Assembly: GCA_965216885.1 (NCBI GenBank)
Contig: OZ244209.1
Span: forward strand, 2,852,001-2,916,000
DNA: 64,000 nt
Source: CAYNJG01 sp965216885
Lineage (GTDB): Bacteria > Planctomycetota > Planctomycetia > Pirellulales > Pirellulaceae
Direction: 5' to 3'
Shown here piece after piece: positions 1 through 8,691 of the stretch (the stretch's first letter is position 1; each line of letters starts with the position of its first letter). The notes below the pieces were generated by a model that was not told the DNA's origin, did not search any database, and was given only the letters and a program-made list of their open reading frames with translations. A program made the position numbers and the translations under genes.

Positions 1-216
1 GGCAACCGTTCGATTCTTCACATCATTGGTGAACGCCCCGGAACCGGACACCATACGTTTTCCGTATACATTACATCTGCACCGGGCAACGTATGGGCGC
101 AGCCGGATAAGGTCGACCATAACATTACGAAAGTCGTATCGGGCATTGCGACAACCGCATTACGCCCCCTGGAAGCTGCCGCGGAGACCGTGAAACTGCT
201 GAAAGCGACCGTTTGA
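1..216 (+). CDS. eutC: Ethanolamine ammonia-lyase small subunit, 3' end (partial)
   Basis: Only the last 71 codons lie in the window; the reading frame is open from base 1 to the TGA at 214-216. The translation contains the block IGERPG, followed by a Tyr-x-Thr segment, a D-H-N-I stretch, and an EAAA helix near the C-terminus. These line up in order with the C-terminal part of EutC, the small subunit of the adenosylcobalamin-dependent lyase that splits ethanolamine into acetaldehyde and ammonia. The large subunit EutB would be expected just to the left, outside the window. No microcompartment genes are visible downstream, so this may be a stand-alone ethanolamine-degrading enzyme. The identification rests on recalled family motifs. 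Confidence 0.75.
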   Translation, partial: GNRSILHIIGERPGTGHHTFSVYITSAPGNVWAQPDKVDHNITKVVSGIATTALRPLEAAAETVKLLKATV

Positions 217-348
217 CGGCGAACTTCCCCAGCACGCACTCCTGTCCGCAAACCATCCCGTGGCGAGGGGCGTAACAGATGTAGCGACTATAAGGCGGCA
301 CGGCAGCGAATCACCCTACCAATTCATTTTGCTGTCAAAATTGGAGCA

Positions 349-1611
349 TTGCTGTATCGTAAGATTAGTGGTGCGTTGCGACGTCGAACGTCTATATCGA
401 CGATAACCGACGACGGAGCTGTCCTCTCATCCACTCAGGTCAAAATCGCGATGGAACTGGCGAAAGGTATCAGTCGAACTGCCCTCGCATTTCGAGGCTA
501 CAATCACGCCAACCTTGGGCGGACGCCCGAACTTCTGGATGTACCCGAGTATCGACCAATTCTGACCCGCTACCTGAATGAGGCGTCGGAAGCCTGCGCG
601 GAAATCATCGGCCGGGACGTCGACCTTGTTCAGCGGGTCGAGTCCCGACAGGAAACAACGCTGGAAGACTACGCTGATTCGATTGCGTTGATCGTTTCCG
701 TCGAGCAAGCGCAGCTGGAGATCCTCCACGAAGTCCATGGCGTCGACTATCACGATGCCAGTTTCTCGTTCGGATTCAGCCTTGGTGAAATCGCCGCGTT
801 GGTTGCCGGCGGTTCGTATGCCATGAAAGACGCCTTGCGCATTCCGCTTACGCTGGCTGCCGACGGTGTCGATCTGGCCGGCGATGTGACGTTGGGCATT
901 CTTTTCTGCCGTCGCGAAGAGCTATCGCTGGATAAGGTGAATCACATCCTGCTCAGCATTAACGCCGAAGGCAAAGGTGTAATTGGCATCTCGACACACC
1001 TTGGCCCCAACTCCGTTCTGGTAATGGGATCGGGCGAAACGATCGACCTCCTGCGAGGGCGGTTGAAAGACATTGCGCCCAAAGGTGTGCACTTGCGATG
1101 CAATGAACACCGCTGGCCGCCGCTTCATACTCCAATTGTCTGGGAGAAGAACTTCTCCAATCGAGCTGCTTGCATGCTGCACACGCTGCCGGGAGGATTC
1201 AAAGCGCCCGAACCACGCGTGCTATCGCTGGTAACCGGTCAGATCAGTTACGACGACTTCAATGCACGAAGCCACATGATTCGCTGGGTCGACCACACGC
1301 AGAAACTTTGGGATGCGGTTTACCAGGTACTGTCGAGCGGAACAAGATCGGTGATCCACATCGGGCCTGCTCCCAACATCATTCCCGCCACCTTCGATCG
1401 ACTGGCGGGCAACGTGGAATCGCAGACCAAGGACAGTCGCCGGATGCAAGCATTATCGGTTGCAATTGACCGTCCCTGGTTGAGAAATCTTCTTCCACGC
1501 CGCGCCGCGCTGCTGCGGGCTCCTCGCATCGAGCACATCGTGCTGGAAGACTGGCTGCTGGAGCATGCTCCTTCGCGGCAGGCATCGCAGGCCGAACTGA
1601 CGAGTGCGTAA
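349..1611 (+). CDS. FabD-like acyltransferase (ACP S-malonyltransferase family)
   Basis: This 420-residue protein has the alpha/beta fold signature of malonyl-CoA:ACP transacylases. The nucleophile elbow is GFSLGE (residues 142-147, Ser144), where FabD has GHSLGE, so the usual His before the Ser is Phe. A likely second catalytic residue is His260 in PPLHTP. The N-terminal RTALAFRGYN segment replaces the FPGQG motif of FabD. The frame opens with TTG at 349; an ATG at 451 would give a 386-residue protein starting just before the conserved domain, and neither start has a strong ribosome binding site. It is not beside other fatty-acid or polyketide genes, so its acyl substrate and carrier protein are unknown. 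It may be a divergent paralogue of the housekeeping FabD. Confidence 0.7.
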   Translation: MLYRKISGALRRRTSISTITDDGAVLSSTQVKIAMELAKGISRTALAFRGYNHANLGRTPELLDVPEYRPILTRYLNEASEACAEIIGRDVDLVQRVESRQETTLEDYADSIALIVSVEQAQLEILHEVHGVDYHDASFSFGFSLGEIAALVAGGSYAMKDALRIPLTLAADGVDLAGDVTLGILFCRREELSLDKVNHILLSINAEGKGVIGISTHLGPNSVLVMGSGETIDLLRGRLKDIAPKGVHLRCNEHRWPPLHTPIVWEKNFSNRAACMLHTLPGGFKAPEPRVLSLVTGQISYDDFNARSHMIRWVDHTQKLWDAVYQVLSSGTRSVIHIGPAPNIIPATFDRLAGNVESQTKDSRRMQALSVAIDRPWLRNLLPRRAALLRAPRIEHIVLEDWLLEHAPSRQASQAELTSA

Positions 1612-1826
1612 GAGCCTAGCTCTGCGTAGCGTCAAGCGAACGTGGCATTGCTCCGGGCTTCACACCCGGCAGTCGCAATTTTCACGGGATGTTAACCGTT
1701 CGCACGTCACGCGCCGGGCACCAAATCGCCTATGATTCAGGTCTGCGAATCACATGGATGCCCGCCCACCACTTCATTCTCAATCGCGCTCTACCTACCG
1801 CCGCGAAGCAGTGAGACACATCGACC

Positions 1827-4800
1827 ATGAAGACACCAACGCTTGCCCCAAAACTTTCGGCTACCTCGACACTTGCATGTGTCCTGATTCTGTCCGTTCT
1901 GGCCTGCCAATCCTGCTTTGCGGGAACTGAAGGCGACTGGCCGATGTGGAGATTTGATGGCGGCCGCACGGCAACCAGTCCGCACGAACTGCCCGGCAAA
2001 ATCAGCCTCTCCTGGAGCAAGAAGTTTACCCCTCGCATTCAGGCGTGGGACGATACGCTCAACAACGACCTGATGCAGTACGACCGCATCCTCGAACCGA
2101 TTGTCATGGGTTCCAATGTGATCGTCGGCTTCAACGATACCGACAAGGTCGTCGCATGGAACATACGCACCGGGGAAGAGAGCTGGCGATTCTATACCGA
2201 TGGTCCCGTTCGATTTCCGCCCAGCGGCGCGAACGGCCGAGTCTTCGTCACCAGCGACGACGGCTATCTATACTGCCTGGACGCGCAGGACGGTTCGCTG
2301 AACTGGAAATTCCGCGGTGGCCCTGGCGACCGCAAGGTACTCGGCAACCGTCGCGTGATCTCGATGTGGCCGGCGCGAGGCGGACCGGTCGTCGACGACG
2401 AACACGTCTACTTCGCAGCGAGCATCTGGCCGTTCATGGGGACGTTCATCTATTCGCTGGATGCCGAAACCGGCGACGTCGTCTGGGTGAACGACAAGAC
2501 ATCCGCGAGCTACATCAAACAGCCGCACAGCGCTCCTTCGTTCGCGGGCGTCGCACCGCAGGGAGCCCTGGCACTGTCCGACGACAGCCTGATTGTGCCC
2601 GGCGGTCGATCGGTACCCGCCGTGTTCGACCGTCAAACGGGCGAGCTATCGCACTTCCACCTCAATGCTGGCGGCAAAGGCAACGGCGGCTCGTTCGTCA
2701 TGACGCACGACGAGCACTACTACGTGCACACCCGAGACCGAGGTGTTCGCCGTTTCAACCTGGAGACCGGCGACAAGACCGCTCTGATGCTGAACGAACC
2801 TGTGCTCGACGGCGACGTGTTGATCACGTCCGACGACGTGAGCGTCAAAGCTATCAAGTCCAACGACAATGGCACCGAGAAAACAACCGTGTGGGAGCTG
2901 CCCGTCGACGGCCGTGGTGACCTGATTCGTGCCGGACGTCGAATCTATGCCGCCGGCGAAAAAGAAATCACCGTTCTCGAACTGGCGGAAGACTCTTCAT
3001 CCGCCACTGTTGTCGATCGCCTGGCCATTCCCAACGTCCAGCGACTGGTAGCCGGTGGTAGCTCGTTGATTGCCGTCACGCACGATGGCCTCCTAAGTTG
3101 CCTGAGCAAGCCCGAAGACGCGCAGCCCAACTCGGATCGTAACTCGGCCCCAGCCGTCGCGACGAAAACGACCGACGTCGGAAGCGAAGCAACCGTAGCC
3201 GAATCGCTGCTGTCCGATCCACTCACGACAGAATTTCTCCGCGAACGCGAAGCGATCAACGGTTACGGATTTGCCTTTGGTGTGCGTGACCACTCGGTAG
3301 TTGACCAACTCCTCACGGGCTCGAACTTGCATATCGTTGCCGTCTCCGAGGACCAGGCCGTCGTCGATCAACTACGGCAACGTTACGACAACCGGGGAAT
3401 CTACGGGACTCGAGTCACCGTTCACCACGGCACACCCGACTCATTTCTGGCGCCTTCCTACATTGCTCGCGTCGTCATCGTGCAGAGCGACGACCCGGAA
3501 TACCTGAAACCAGAAACGCTGACGCAACTGTTCGCCTCCGTGCGACCTTACGGTGGCTTCCTCTGGTTTCCGGATTCTCAGGAGGTCGCCAAAATCCAGG
3601 AAGCCTGCAATCCGGCAATCGTCGACTCGTCCTTTAAGGTCACGCAAACGCAACGCGGCGTTTCCGTTTCACGCGTTGCAGGTTTGACCGGCGCCGCCCC
3701 ATGGACGCACATGTACGGCGACGTAGCAAACACGGTGAAGTCGAACGACCGAGTCGTCAAGGCTCCGCTGGGACTGCTCTGGTTTGGAGGTAACACGCAC
3801 CACGATATCCTGCCGCGGCACAGTCACGCACCTGGCGAACAGGTACTCGGCGGCCGACTGTTCATTGAAGGCATGAATTCGCTTTCCGCGCGCGATGTGT
3901 ACACCGGACAGCGACTCTGGAAACGCGATTTCGAAAGTCTGGGTACGGAAGGGGTGTACTTCGACGAAACCTACGCCAACACGCCGCTCAGCACGAAGTA
4001 CAACCAGGTCCACATTCCTGGCGCGAACGCTCGCGGCACCAACTATGTGGCCACCGAAGAGGCCATCTACCTGGTGAAAGAAGACCGCTGCCTCGTGCTT
4101 TCCCCAGCATCGGGCGAGACGCTCCGCGAAATTGTGCTGCCTCCCGAGGTGAACCCCAAAGGCACGGCCACCTGGACGTATATCGGGGTATTCAACAACA
4201 TGCTGATCGCCGGCGTTGACTTCGCAAACGCCACCGACGCATCGGTGCTGTTCAAGGAGCTGGCGAAGAAGACCAAACGCGGTGCCGCCTGGAGCCCTGC
4301 GTGGTTTGCCTCGCGACGCGTCGCGGTCCTGGACGCCGAGACCGGTGAGCTGTTGTGGCATCGCGATGCAAAGCACAGCTTCCTTCACAACGGCATCGTG
4401 GCCGGCGACGACACCGTCTTCCTGCTGGACAAGCTGCCGCAATCGATCGAAGACCAACGTTCGCGACGCGGCACACCCAAACCAGACGACTACAACATTT
4501 CCGCTCTCAACGTCGCCACCGGCGAAGTCCGCTGGGAGACCACCGACAACGTCTTCGGCACCTGGCTCGGCTATTCAGGACGACACGGAACGCTCATTCA
4601 CGCTGGCTCCGGCGCTCCCGACCGGTCCATGGACGAAGTCAAAGCCGGCATCATTGCCTTGCGAGGCGATTCCGGTGACGTCTTGTGGCACACGCCGGGT
4701 CTTGAGTACTCGGGGCCCTGCATCATTCACAACGATCGCATCATCATGAACTCGCGGTCGTACGCACCGACCAGCGGCGTCGTGAGTATCCTGGACGGCA

Positions 4801-5639
4801 AACCGATCCTCCTCGAAAATCCGCTCACCGGCGAAAAAGATCCGTGGACCTACCGCCGAGCCTATGGCTGCAACACGGCGATCGCCAGCGAACACCTGCT
4901 GACGTTTCGCTCGGGAGCGGCCGGTTACTACGATCTGAACATGCAGTGCGGCGTTGCGAACCTTGGGGGCTTCCGGTCCGGTTGTACGTCCAACCTGATC
5001 GCCGCTGACGGGGTACTGAACGCGCCGGACTTCACACGTACGTGCAGCTGCGGCTATCAAAATCAGACTTCACTGGCGCTGGTACACATGCCGGACGTGG
5101 AAGTCTGGACACTGAATCCGTTCCAGCTGCCTGACGAACAACAGGGCTTTGTCAGCAAGCTGGGCATCAACTTCGGAGCGGCCGGAACTCGACGTGCCGA
5201 CGATGGCACCGTCTGGATGGAGTATCCGCCAGCCATGGAAGACAAGTTTCCGCTGAAGATGGAGCTGGAGGGTGACGACGCCCAGTTCAGCCGACGCCAC
5301 TCCTCGTCGCAGAGCGGACCCTACTCATGGATGAAGGCTTCTTCGATGCGAGGTTTTCTGTCGTTTGGACTGCAGGTTTGCGACCCGTCCGCGGAACGCG
5401 AGTTTTCCGTGCAACTCCATTTCCCCGCCGACGTACGGGCAGAAGAATTCTACGTGGAAGGCAGCGAACAGACCATCGCCGGTAACGACGATCTCGCCGA
5501 GGCCCCCAGCCAGCCGCATTCGAAGGTCTTTCCACGTGTTCGTACGCAGCAAGGCAAAATCTGGATTCGAGCGAAGACCAAATCCTACGACATGGCCAAC
5601 GGGCTGACGGGAATCGAAATTCGGGCTCTACAGCCCTAG
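1827..5639 (+). CDS. Giant secreted PQQ-like beta-propeller protein with an embedded methyltransferase-like domain
   Basis: This is a 1270-residue protein. It starts with a signal peptide (hydrophobic core about residues 14-30, likely cleavage after SCFA). Two blocks of PQQ/BamB-like blades follow, at about 33-430 and 640-1130, with repeated A-x-D-A-x-(T/D)-G-x-x-x-W signatures such as YCLDAQDGSLNW. Between them (about 470-620) is a Rossmann-like segment resembling a class I methyltransferase remnant, and the last 110 residues form a beta-rich cap. The ATG at 1827 directly precedes the signal peptide. Such proteins are usually secreted or periplasmic in planctomycetes; whether it binds PQQ is unknown. 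The gene is convergent with the lipid operon to its right and shows no operon partner. Confidence 0.8.
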   Translation: MKTPTLAPKLSATSTLACVLILSVLACQSCFAGTEGDWPMWRFDGGRTATSPHELPGKISLSWSKKFTPRIQAWDDTLNNDLMQYDRILEPIVMGSNVIVGFNDTDKVVAWNIRTGEESWRFYTDGPVRFPPSGANGRVFVTSDDGYLYCLDAQDGSLNWKFRGGPGDRKVLGNRRVISMWPARGGPVVDDEHVYFAASIWPFMGTFIYSLDAETGDVVWVNDKTSASYIKQPHSAPSFAGVAPQGALALSDDSLIVPGGRSVPAVFDRQTGELSHFHLNAGGKGNGGSFVMTHDEHYYVHTRDRGVRRFNLETGDKTALMLNEPVLDGDVLITSDDVSVKAIKSNDNGTEKTTVWELPVDGRGDLIRAGRRIYAAGEKEITVLELAEDSSSATVVDRLAIPNVQRLVAGGSSLIAVTHDGLLSCLSKPEDAQPNSDRNSAPAVATKTTDVGSEATVAESLLSDPLTTEFLREREAINGYGFAFGVRDHSVVDQLLTGSNLHIVAVSEDQAVVDQLRQRYDNRGIYGTRVTVHHGTPDSFLAPSYIARVVIVQSDDPEYLKPETLTQLFASVRPYGGFLWFPDSQEVAKIQEACNPAIVDSSFKVTQTQRGVSVSRVAGLTGAAPWTHMYGDVANTVKSNDRVVKAPLGLLWFGGNTHHDILPRHSHAPGEQVLGGRLFIEGMNSLSARDVYTGQRLWKRDFESLGTEGVYFDETYANTPLSTKYNQVHIPGANARGTNYVATEEAIYLVKEDRCLVLSPASGETLREIVLPPEVNPKGTATWTYIGVFNNMLIAGVDFANATDASVLFKELAKKTKRGAAWSPAWFASRRVAVLDAETGELLWHRDAKHSFLHNGIVAGDDTVFLLDKLPQSIEDQRSRRGTPKPDDYNISALNVATGEVRWETTDNVFGTWLGYSGRHGTLIHAGSGAPDRSMDEVKAGIIALRGDSGDVLWHTPGLEYSGPCIIHNDRIIMNSRSYAPTSGVVSILDGKPILLENPLTGEKDPWTYRRAYGCNTAIASEHLLTFRSGAAGYYDLNMQCGVANLGGFRSGCTSNLIAADGVLNAPDFTRTCSCGYQNQTSLALVHMPDVEVWTLNPFQLPDEQQGFVSKLGINFGAAGTRRADDGTVWMEYPPAMEDKFPLKMELEGDDAQFSRRHSSSQSGPYSWMKASSMRGFLSFGLQVCDPSAEREFSVQLHFPADVRAEEFYVEGSEQTIAGNDDLAEAPSQPHSKVFPRVRTQQGKIWIRAKTKSYDMANGLTGIEIRALQP

Positions 5640-5668
5640 CAACCTGCGTCCCAGCGACCGTGATTGCT

Positions 5669-6577
5669 TCATAGATCGTTTTGCCTGGGGACGAGTACCC
5701 GCAACGCATCCGGCACGACACGAAATTCGATCGGTGTCCTCCCAATCGGCTCACCGTCCGCCCAGACCTCGCACGGCTGCGGCGTCTCAATGGTGACGGA
5801 ACGACCTCGCTCGCAGGACACATCAGTGCGTTGCAGGTGTTTCCCGAGGACCGCCATCGGCATCGTTATCAGGCTGCGCAACAGTCCCATCGCTTTGAAA
5901 ACGACAAGCTCGAATTCCCCATCGACCGGTGTGGCCGTCGGAGCAATACGAATGTTCCCGCCATAGTATTTCGTGTTGGCAATCAGAACATTCAACGCCC
6001 TGACGCGAGATGCCTTTCCGTCAACCACCAAACGCACATCAAGCGGCCGCATGACAAGGAGCCGGAGCCCTGCCGCGACAACAAACAGCCACTTCGTTGG
6101 CGACTTCGTCACGCGGTCGACCAGGAACCGAATCACGAGCGACTCCAGACCAACGACGGCGATCGTGCAAAAGTATCTCGAGCCCGCCTTGATAAGATCC
6201 AGCCGCCGTTCCTCGCCATGCAACAGAACTTCAACGATCTGTTCTGCTGTTCGCCCGATCCCCAGGGCATGGGCGAAGTCGTTGCACGTTCCCGTAGCCG
6301 CAATTCCCAGCGGCAGTTCGTCAGCCCCTGCCTCCCTCACAGCATTCACGCAATGTTGTATCGCCCCATCGCCGCCACAGACGACAAGGCAGGGTCGCTC
6401 CGACGACGATTGCGAAATCAATTCGCCAAGGATCTCCTCAACCGGCCGCTCCTTCGAGGTGAGAACGACCTCACATTTCGCGCCGTTAGCTACCAATAGA
6501 CCCTGAATCTCACCACCAACACGTTGCGCACGCCCGCCTCCGGAGTCTGCGTGAGCGATGATGACGAACGACCGCAC
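5669..6577 (-). CDS. Diacylglycerol/sphingosine kinase family lipid kinase (YegS/DagK type)
   Basis: This 302-residue protein has the DAGK catalytic domain, which phosphorylates diacylglycerol or a related lipid alcohol with ATP. The nucleotide-binding loop is GGDGA (residues 68-72, usually GGDGT) and the second motif is ATGTCNDFA (about 94-102). The start is a GTG at 6577 whose first base is also the last base of the upstream stop codon (TAGTG), so the genes are translationally coupled; a longer reading frame upstream lies inside the hydroxylase gene and is not used. It is the last gene of a three-gene lipid operon with a fatty-acid hydroxylase and a CarF-type desaturase. A role in recycling or building ether or hydroxylated lipids is inferred from context only. 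Confidence 0.85.
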   Translation of the reverse strand: MRSFVIIAHADSGGGRAQRVGGEIQGLLVANGAKCEVVLTSKERPVEEILGELISQSSSERPCLVVCGGDGAIQHCVNAVREAGADELPLGIAATGTCNDFAHALGIGRTAEQIVEVLLHGEERRLDLIKAGSRYFCTIAVVGLESLVIRFLVDRVTKSPTKWLFVVAAGLRLLVMRPLDVRLVVDGKASRVRALNVLIANTKYYGGNIRIAPTATPVDGEFELVVFKAMGLLRSLITMPMAVLGKHLQRTDVSCERGRSVTIETPQPCEVWADGEPIGRTPIEFRVVPDALRVLVPRQNDL

Positions 6578-7731
6578 TACTGATTCTCTTCGCGATTTTT
6601 CGGGGCTGCCGATTGGAATGGGTAAACAAGCTGCCGCAGAAAACTCTCGGGCGGCTGCGCGCCAGTAACGCCGTACGCGTTGGGCCATTTGTCCGTCGGC
6701 AAATGAAAGGTACCGAACAGGATATCCCACAGCGGCAAGTGTACGGAAAAGTTCTTGTCGACAGCATCGGCATCGGAACCGTGATGCCAATGATGAAATT
6801 GCGGCGTCGCCAGCAGGTATTTCAGGAAACCAAACCGGAAGCGTACATTGGCGTGAATAAACGTTGCCTGAATGGTAACGATCGCAGCGTAAATCCCCAT
6901 CGGTTCGATCTCAAAGCCCAGCACAAACAACGGCATGTAGGTCAACCCGCGAGTGACGACAACGTCGACGATGTGCAATCGCGAACCCGCCAGCCAGTCC
7001 ATGTTTGGTGTCGAATGGTGGATGGCGTGAAATCTCCACAGCCATGGAACCTGATGGAACATGCGATGGATCCAGTATTGCACCAGATCCGTGATCACCA
7101 GAATCTCAATCACCTGCAACCACCACGGCTGAGCCGCAACCGTCTCGCGAAAGCTGCTGGCCACGGTCCACTGAAAAAGGATCGTAGCCGGCTTCAGCGT
7201 CATTAGCGTCACCAACTGCAGCCCCAGGGCGCTCACGAAGAAGTACATCAGATCGGTACGCCAACCTCGCCGGAAGATCGGCTGCTCAGGTCGTTGCGCA
7301 TAGAGACGTTCCAGCGGAATAAACACGGCTGACCAGACGAGCAAATTCAACAGAAACCAGTCCAGGCCAAGGAAGGGCCCTTCGGCCTGAAGCGAACCTT
7401 CCAACTGCACCCGCGAGCCACCCAACAACGCAGCCACCAGCGTGAACCCCAGCCCGGTCATGCCCAGAACTTTTTGGGGGCGAAGAACAAGGCTTAATGT
7501 GCTGAAGAAAAAGCCACCGACCAGCACCAGGTGCAAGATCGCCCGAATCACATCCCACCGATAGTGCGACCTTAATTCGGGAGTCGTCAGCAGATTGGGG
7601 AAGTGCAAACAAAGCACCGCAGCCAGCCCGCCACCGCCCAGCAAAATCCCGATGACGCCACTGTACCAACCGTGCCCGAAGGCGGTCTCTCCTCCGTCGA
7701 CCTGACTGTGAGTGGTAACCTCATCCGTCAT
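6577..7731 (-). CDS. Sterol desaturase / fatty acid hydroxylase superfamily membrane protein
   Basis: This 384-residue integral membrane di-iron enzyme belongs to the fatty acid hydroxylase superfamily (ERG3, AGMO). The eight-His pattern is visible as HRMFH (about 222-226), HAIHH (235-239) and FHHWHH (about 312-317), with several hydrophobic helices in the first 190 residues. ATG at 7731 is chosen; a TTG two codons upstream is the alternative. The start overlaps the end of the carF-like gene by 11 bp, and the stop overlaps the kinase start by one base. Family members hydroxylate or desaturate sterols and fatty acids or cleave alkylglycerols. The neighbouring plasmalogen-type desaturase makes an alkylglycerol monooxygenase-like role plausible, but the sequence alone does not prove it. 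Confidence 0.85.
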   Translation of the reverse strand: MTDEVTTHSQVDGGETAFGHGWYSGVIGILLGGGGLAAVLCLHFPNLLTTPELRSHYRWDVIRAILHLVLVGGFFFSTLSLVLRPQKVLGMTGLGFTLVAALLGGSRVQLEGSLQAEGPFLGLDWFLLNLLVWSAVFIPLERLYAQRPEQPIFRRGWRTDLMYFFVSALGLQLVTLMTLKPATILFQWTVASSFRETVAAQPWWLQVIEILVITDLVQYWIHRMFHQVPWLWRFHAIHHSTPNMDWLAGSRLHIVDVVVTRGLTYMPLFVLGFEIEPMGIYAAIVTIQATFIHANVRFRFGFLKYLLATPQFHHWHHGSDADAVDKNFSVHLPLWDILFGTFHLPTDKWPNAYGVTGAQPPESFLRQLVYPFQSAAPKNREENQ

Positions 7732-8557
7732 AGCCAACGGCCTCCCGCTTTTCCGAATGGCCGTTCACGCTGTTGCTTGAACTCGATCGTCGCCCCTCGA
7801 ATTCAGCGAGATATTTTTGCTCGTCACGACGTGGAACTGCTCCCGTCAACGCCGTAATCACTTCCTCCATCCGGGGAAAGAACTCAATCGCGTCCAGCAC
7901 CTCGTTGCACACCCCCGACGAAATACAATAACGAGTCACGTGCGGATGACGATGGTGTCGCGCGTGCTCTCGCGGAGAAAGAATCAGCCTTGATCGCTGC
8001 AGCAAACGAACTGGCCACGGAATGTCCTCTCGTTCCCGATGCGCCCATTGATGAATCTGATTCGTGGGTGCTGCGATGGCGCAGAACGCGACCAGGAAAA
8101 GCGCCGCGTTCGACACAATCGGCGACGAGAGTGGGATAAAGAACGCAGCGATCAAACCGGGCAGGCAGAGCAGGGCAGTGTCGCCATTGGTATCGAAGAA
8201 GCCACATTCCAGAAATGAACGCGGCGTCACATGATGAACTCGAAACGGCCGTAAGAACCGCGGACCCCAGAACGGCGTTTCCTCGGCGCCCCACGTATCC
8301 GCCGACCAGTGAACCAAACCGGTCGCAAAATCCGCCGCGACCCACGCACCTAGAACGATCAGTGCAGACGTCCACCCAGTCGCTCTTTCCGCAGTGCAGA
8401 ACCGAACGACATGGGCCACGACGAGTGCGGCGGCTCCCAGCACGCACGCTGCTTCAAACCAGTACAGCAACGGCCCCGAGCCGTCATGGCTGCGTACAAC
8501 ATCGCCGGATTCGAGCGATTCATTGGCAGCATCCCGTAAGCGAACGTGCGTATCCAT
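7721..8557 (-). CDS. CarF/PEDS1-like plasmanylethanolamine desaturase
   Basis: This 278-residue membrane protein carries the His-rich signature of the TMEM189/CarF family, which introduces the vinyl-ether double bond of plasmalogens: HWSADTWG (His83), FRVHHVTP (His108-109), NQIHQWAH (His169, His173) and EHARHHRHP (His198-205). The TPFWGP and DTNGD blocks are also typical. Hydrophobic helices lie near 32-55 and 62-80, with two more around 130-165. ATG at 8557 is preferred because GAGG lies five bases upstream; a longer frame to 8650 lacks a good site. It is the first gene of a three-gene minus-strand operon. In Myxococcus CarF needs ether lipids as substrate, so this gene implies that the organism makes alkyl-ether phospholipids aerobically. 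Confidence 0.85.
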   Translation of the reverse strand: MDTHVRLRDAANESLESGDVVRSHDGSGPLLYWFEAACVLGAAALVVAHVVRFCTAERATGWTSALIVLGAWVAADFATGLVHWSADTWGAEETPFWGPRFLRPFRVHHVTPRSFLECGFFDTNGDTALLCLPGLIAAFFIPLSSPIVSNAALFLVAFCAIAAPTNQIHQWAHREREDIPWPVRLLQRSRLILSPREHARHHRHPHVTRYCISSGVCNEVLDAIEFFPRMEEVITALTGAVPRRDEQKYLAEFEGRRSSSSNSVNGHSEKREAVGYDG

Positions 8558-8691
8558 TCCAACCTCGCGGCGTAAGTCAGCTTCGCATCCGAACCTTGTA
8601 GTTACGAAAGAACAGGTCCGTCTGGGTACGGACGCAGTGGCCACACGCATAGCATGCTACCAAAAAACGAACGCGCCGTAGGATGGATGAC

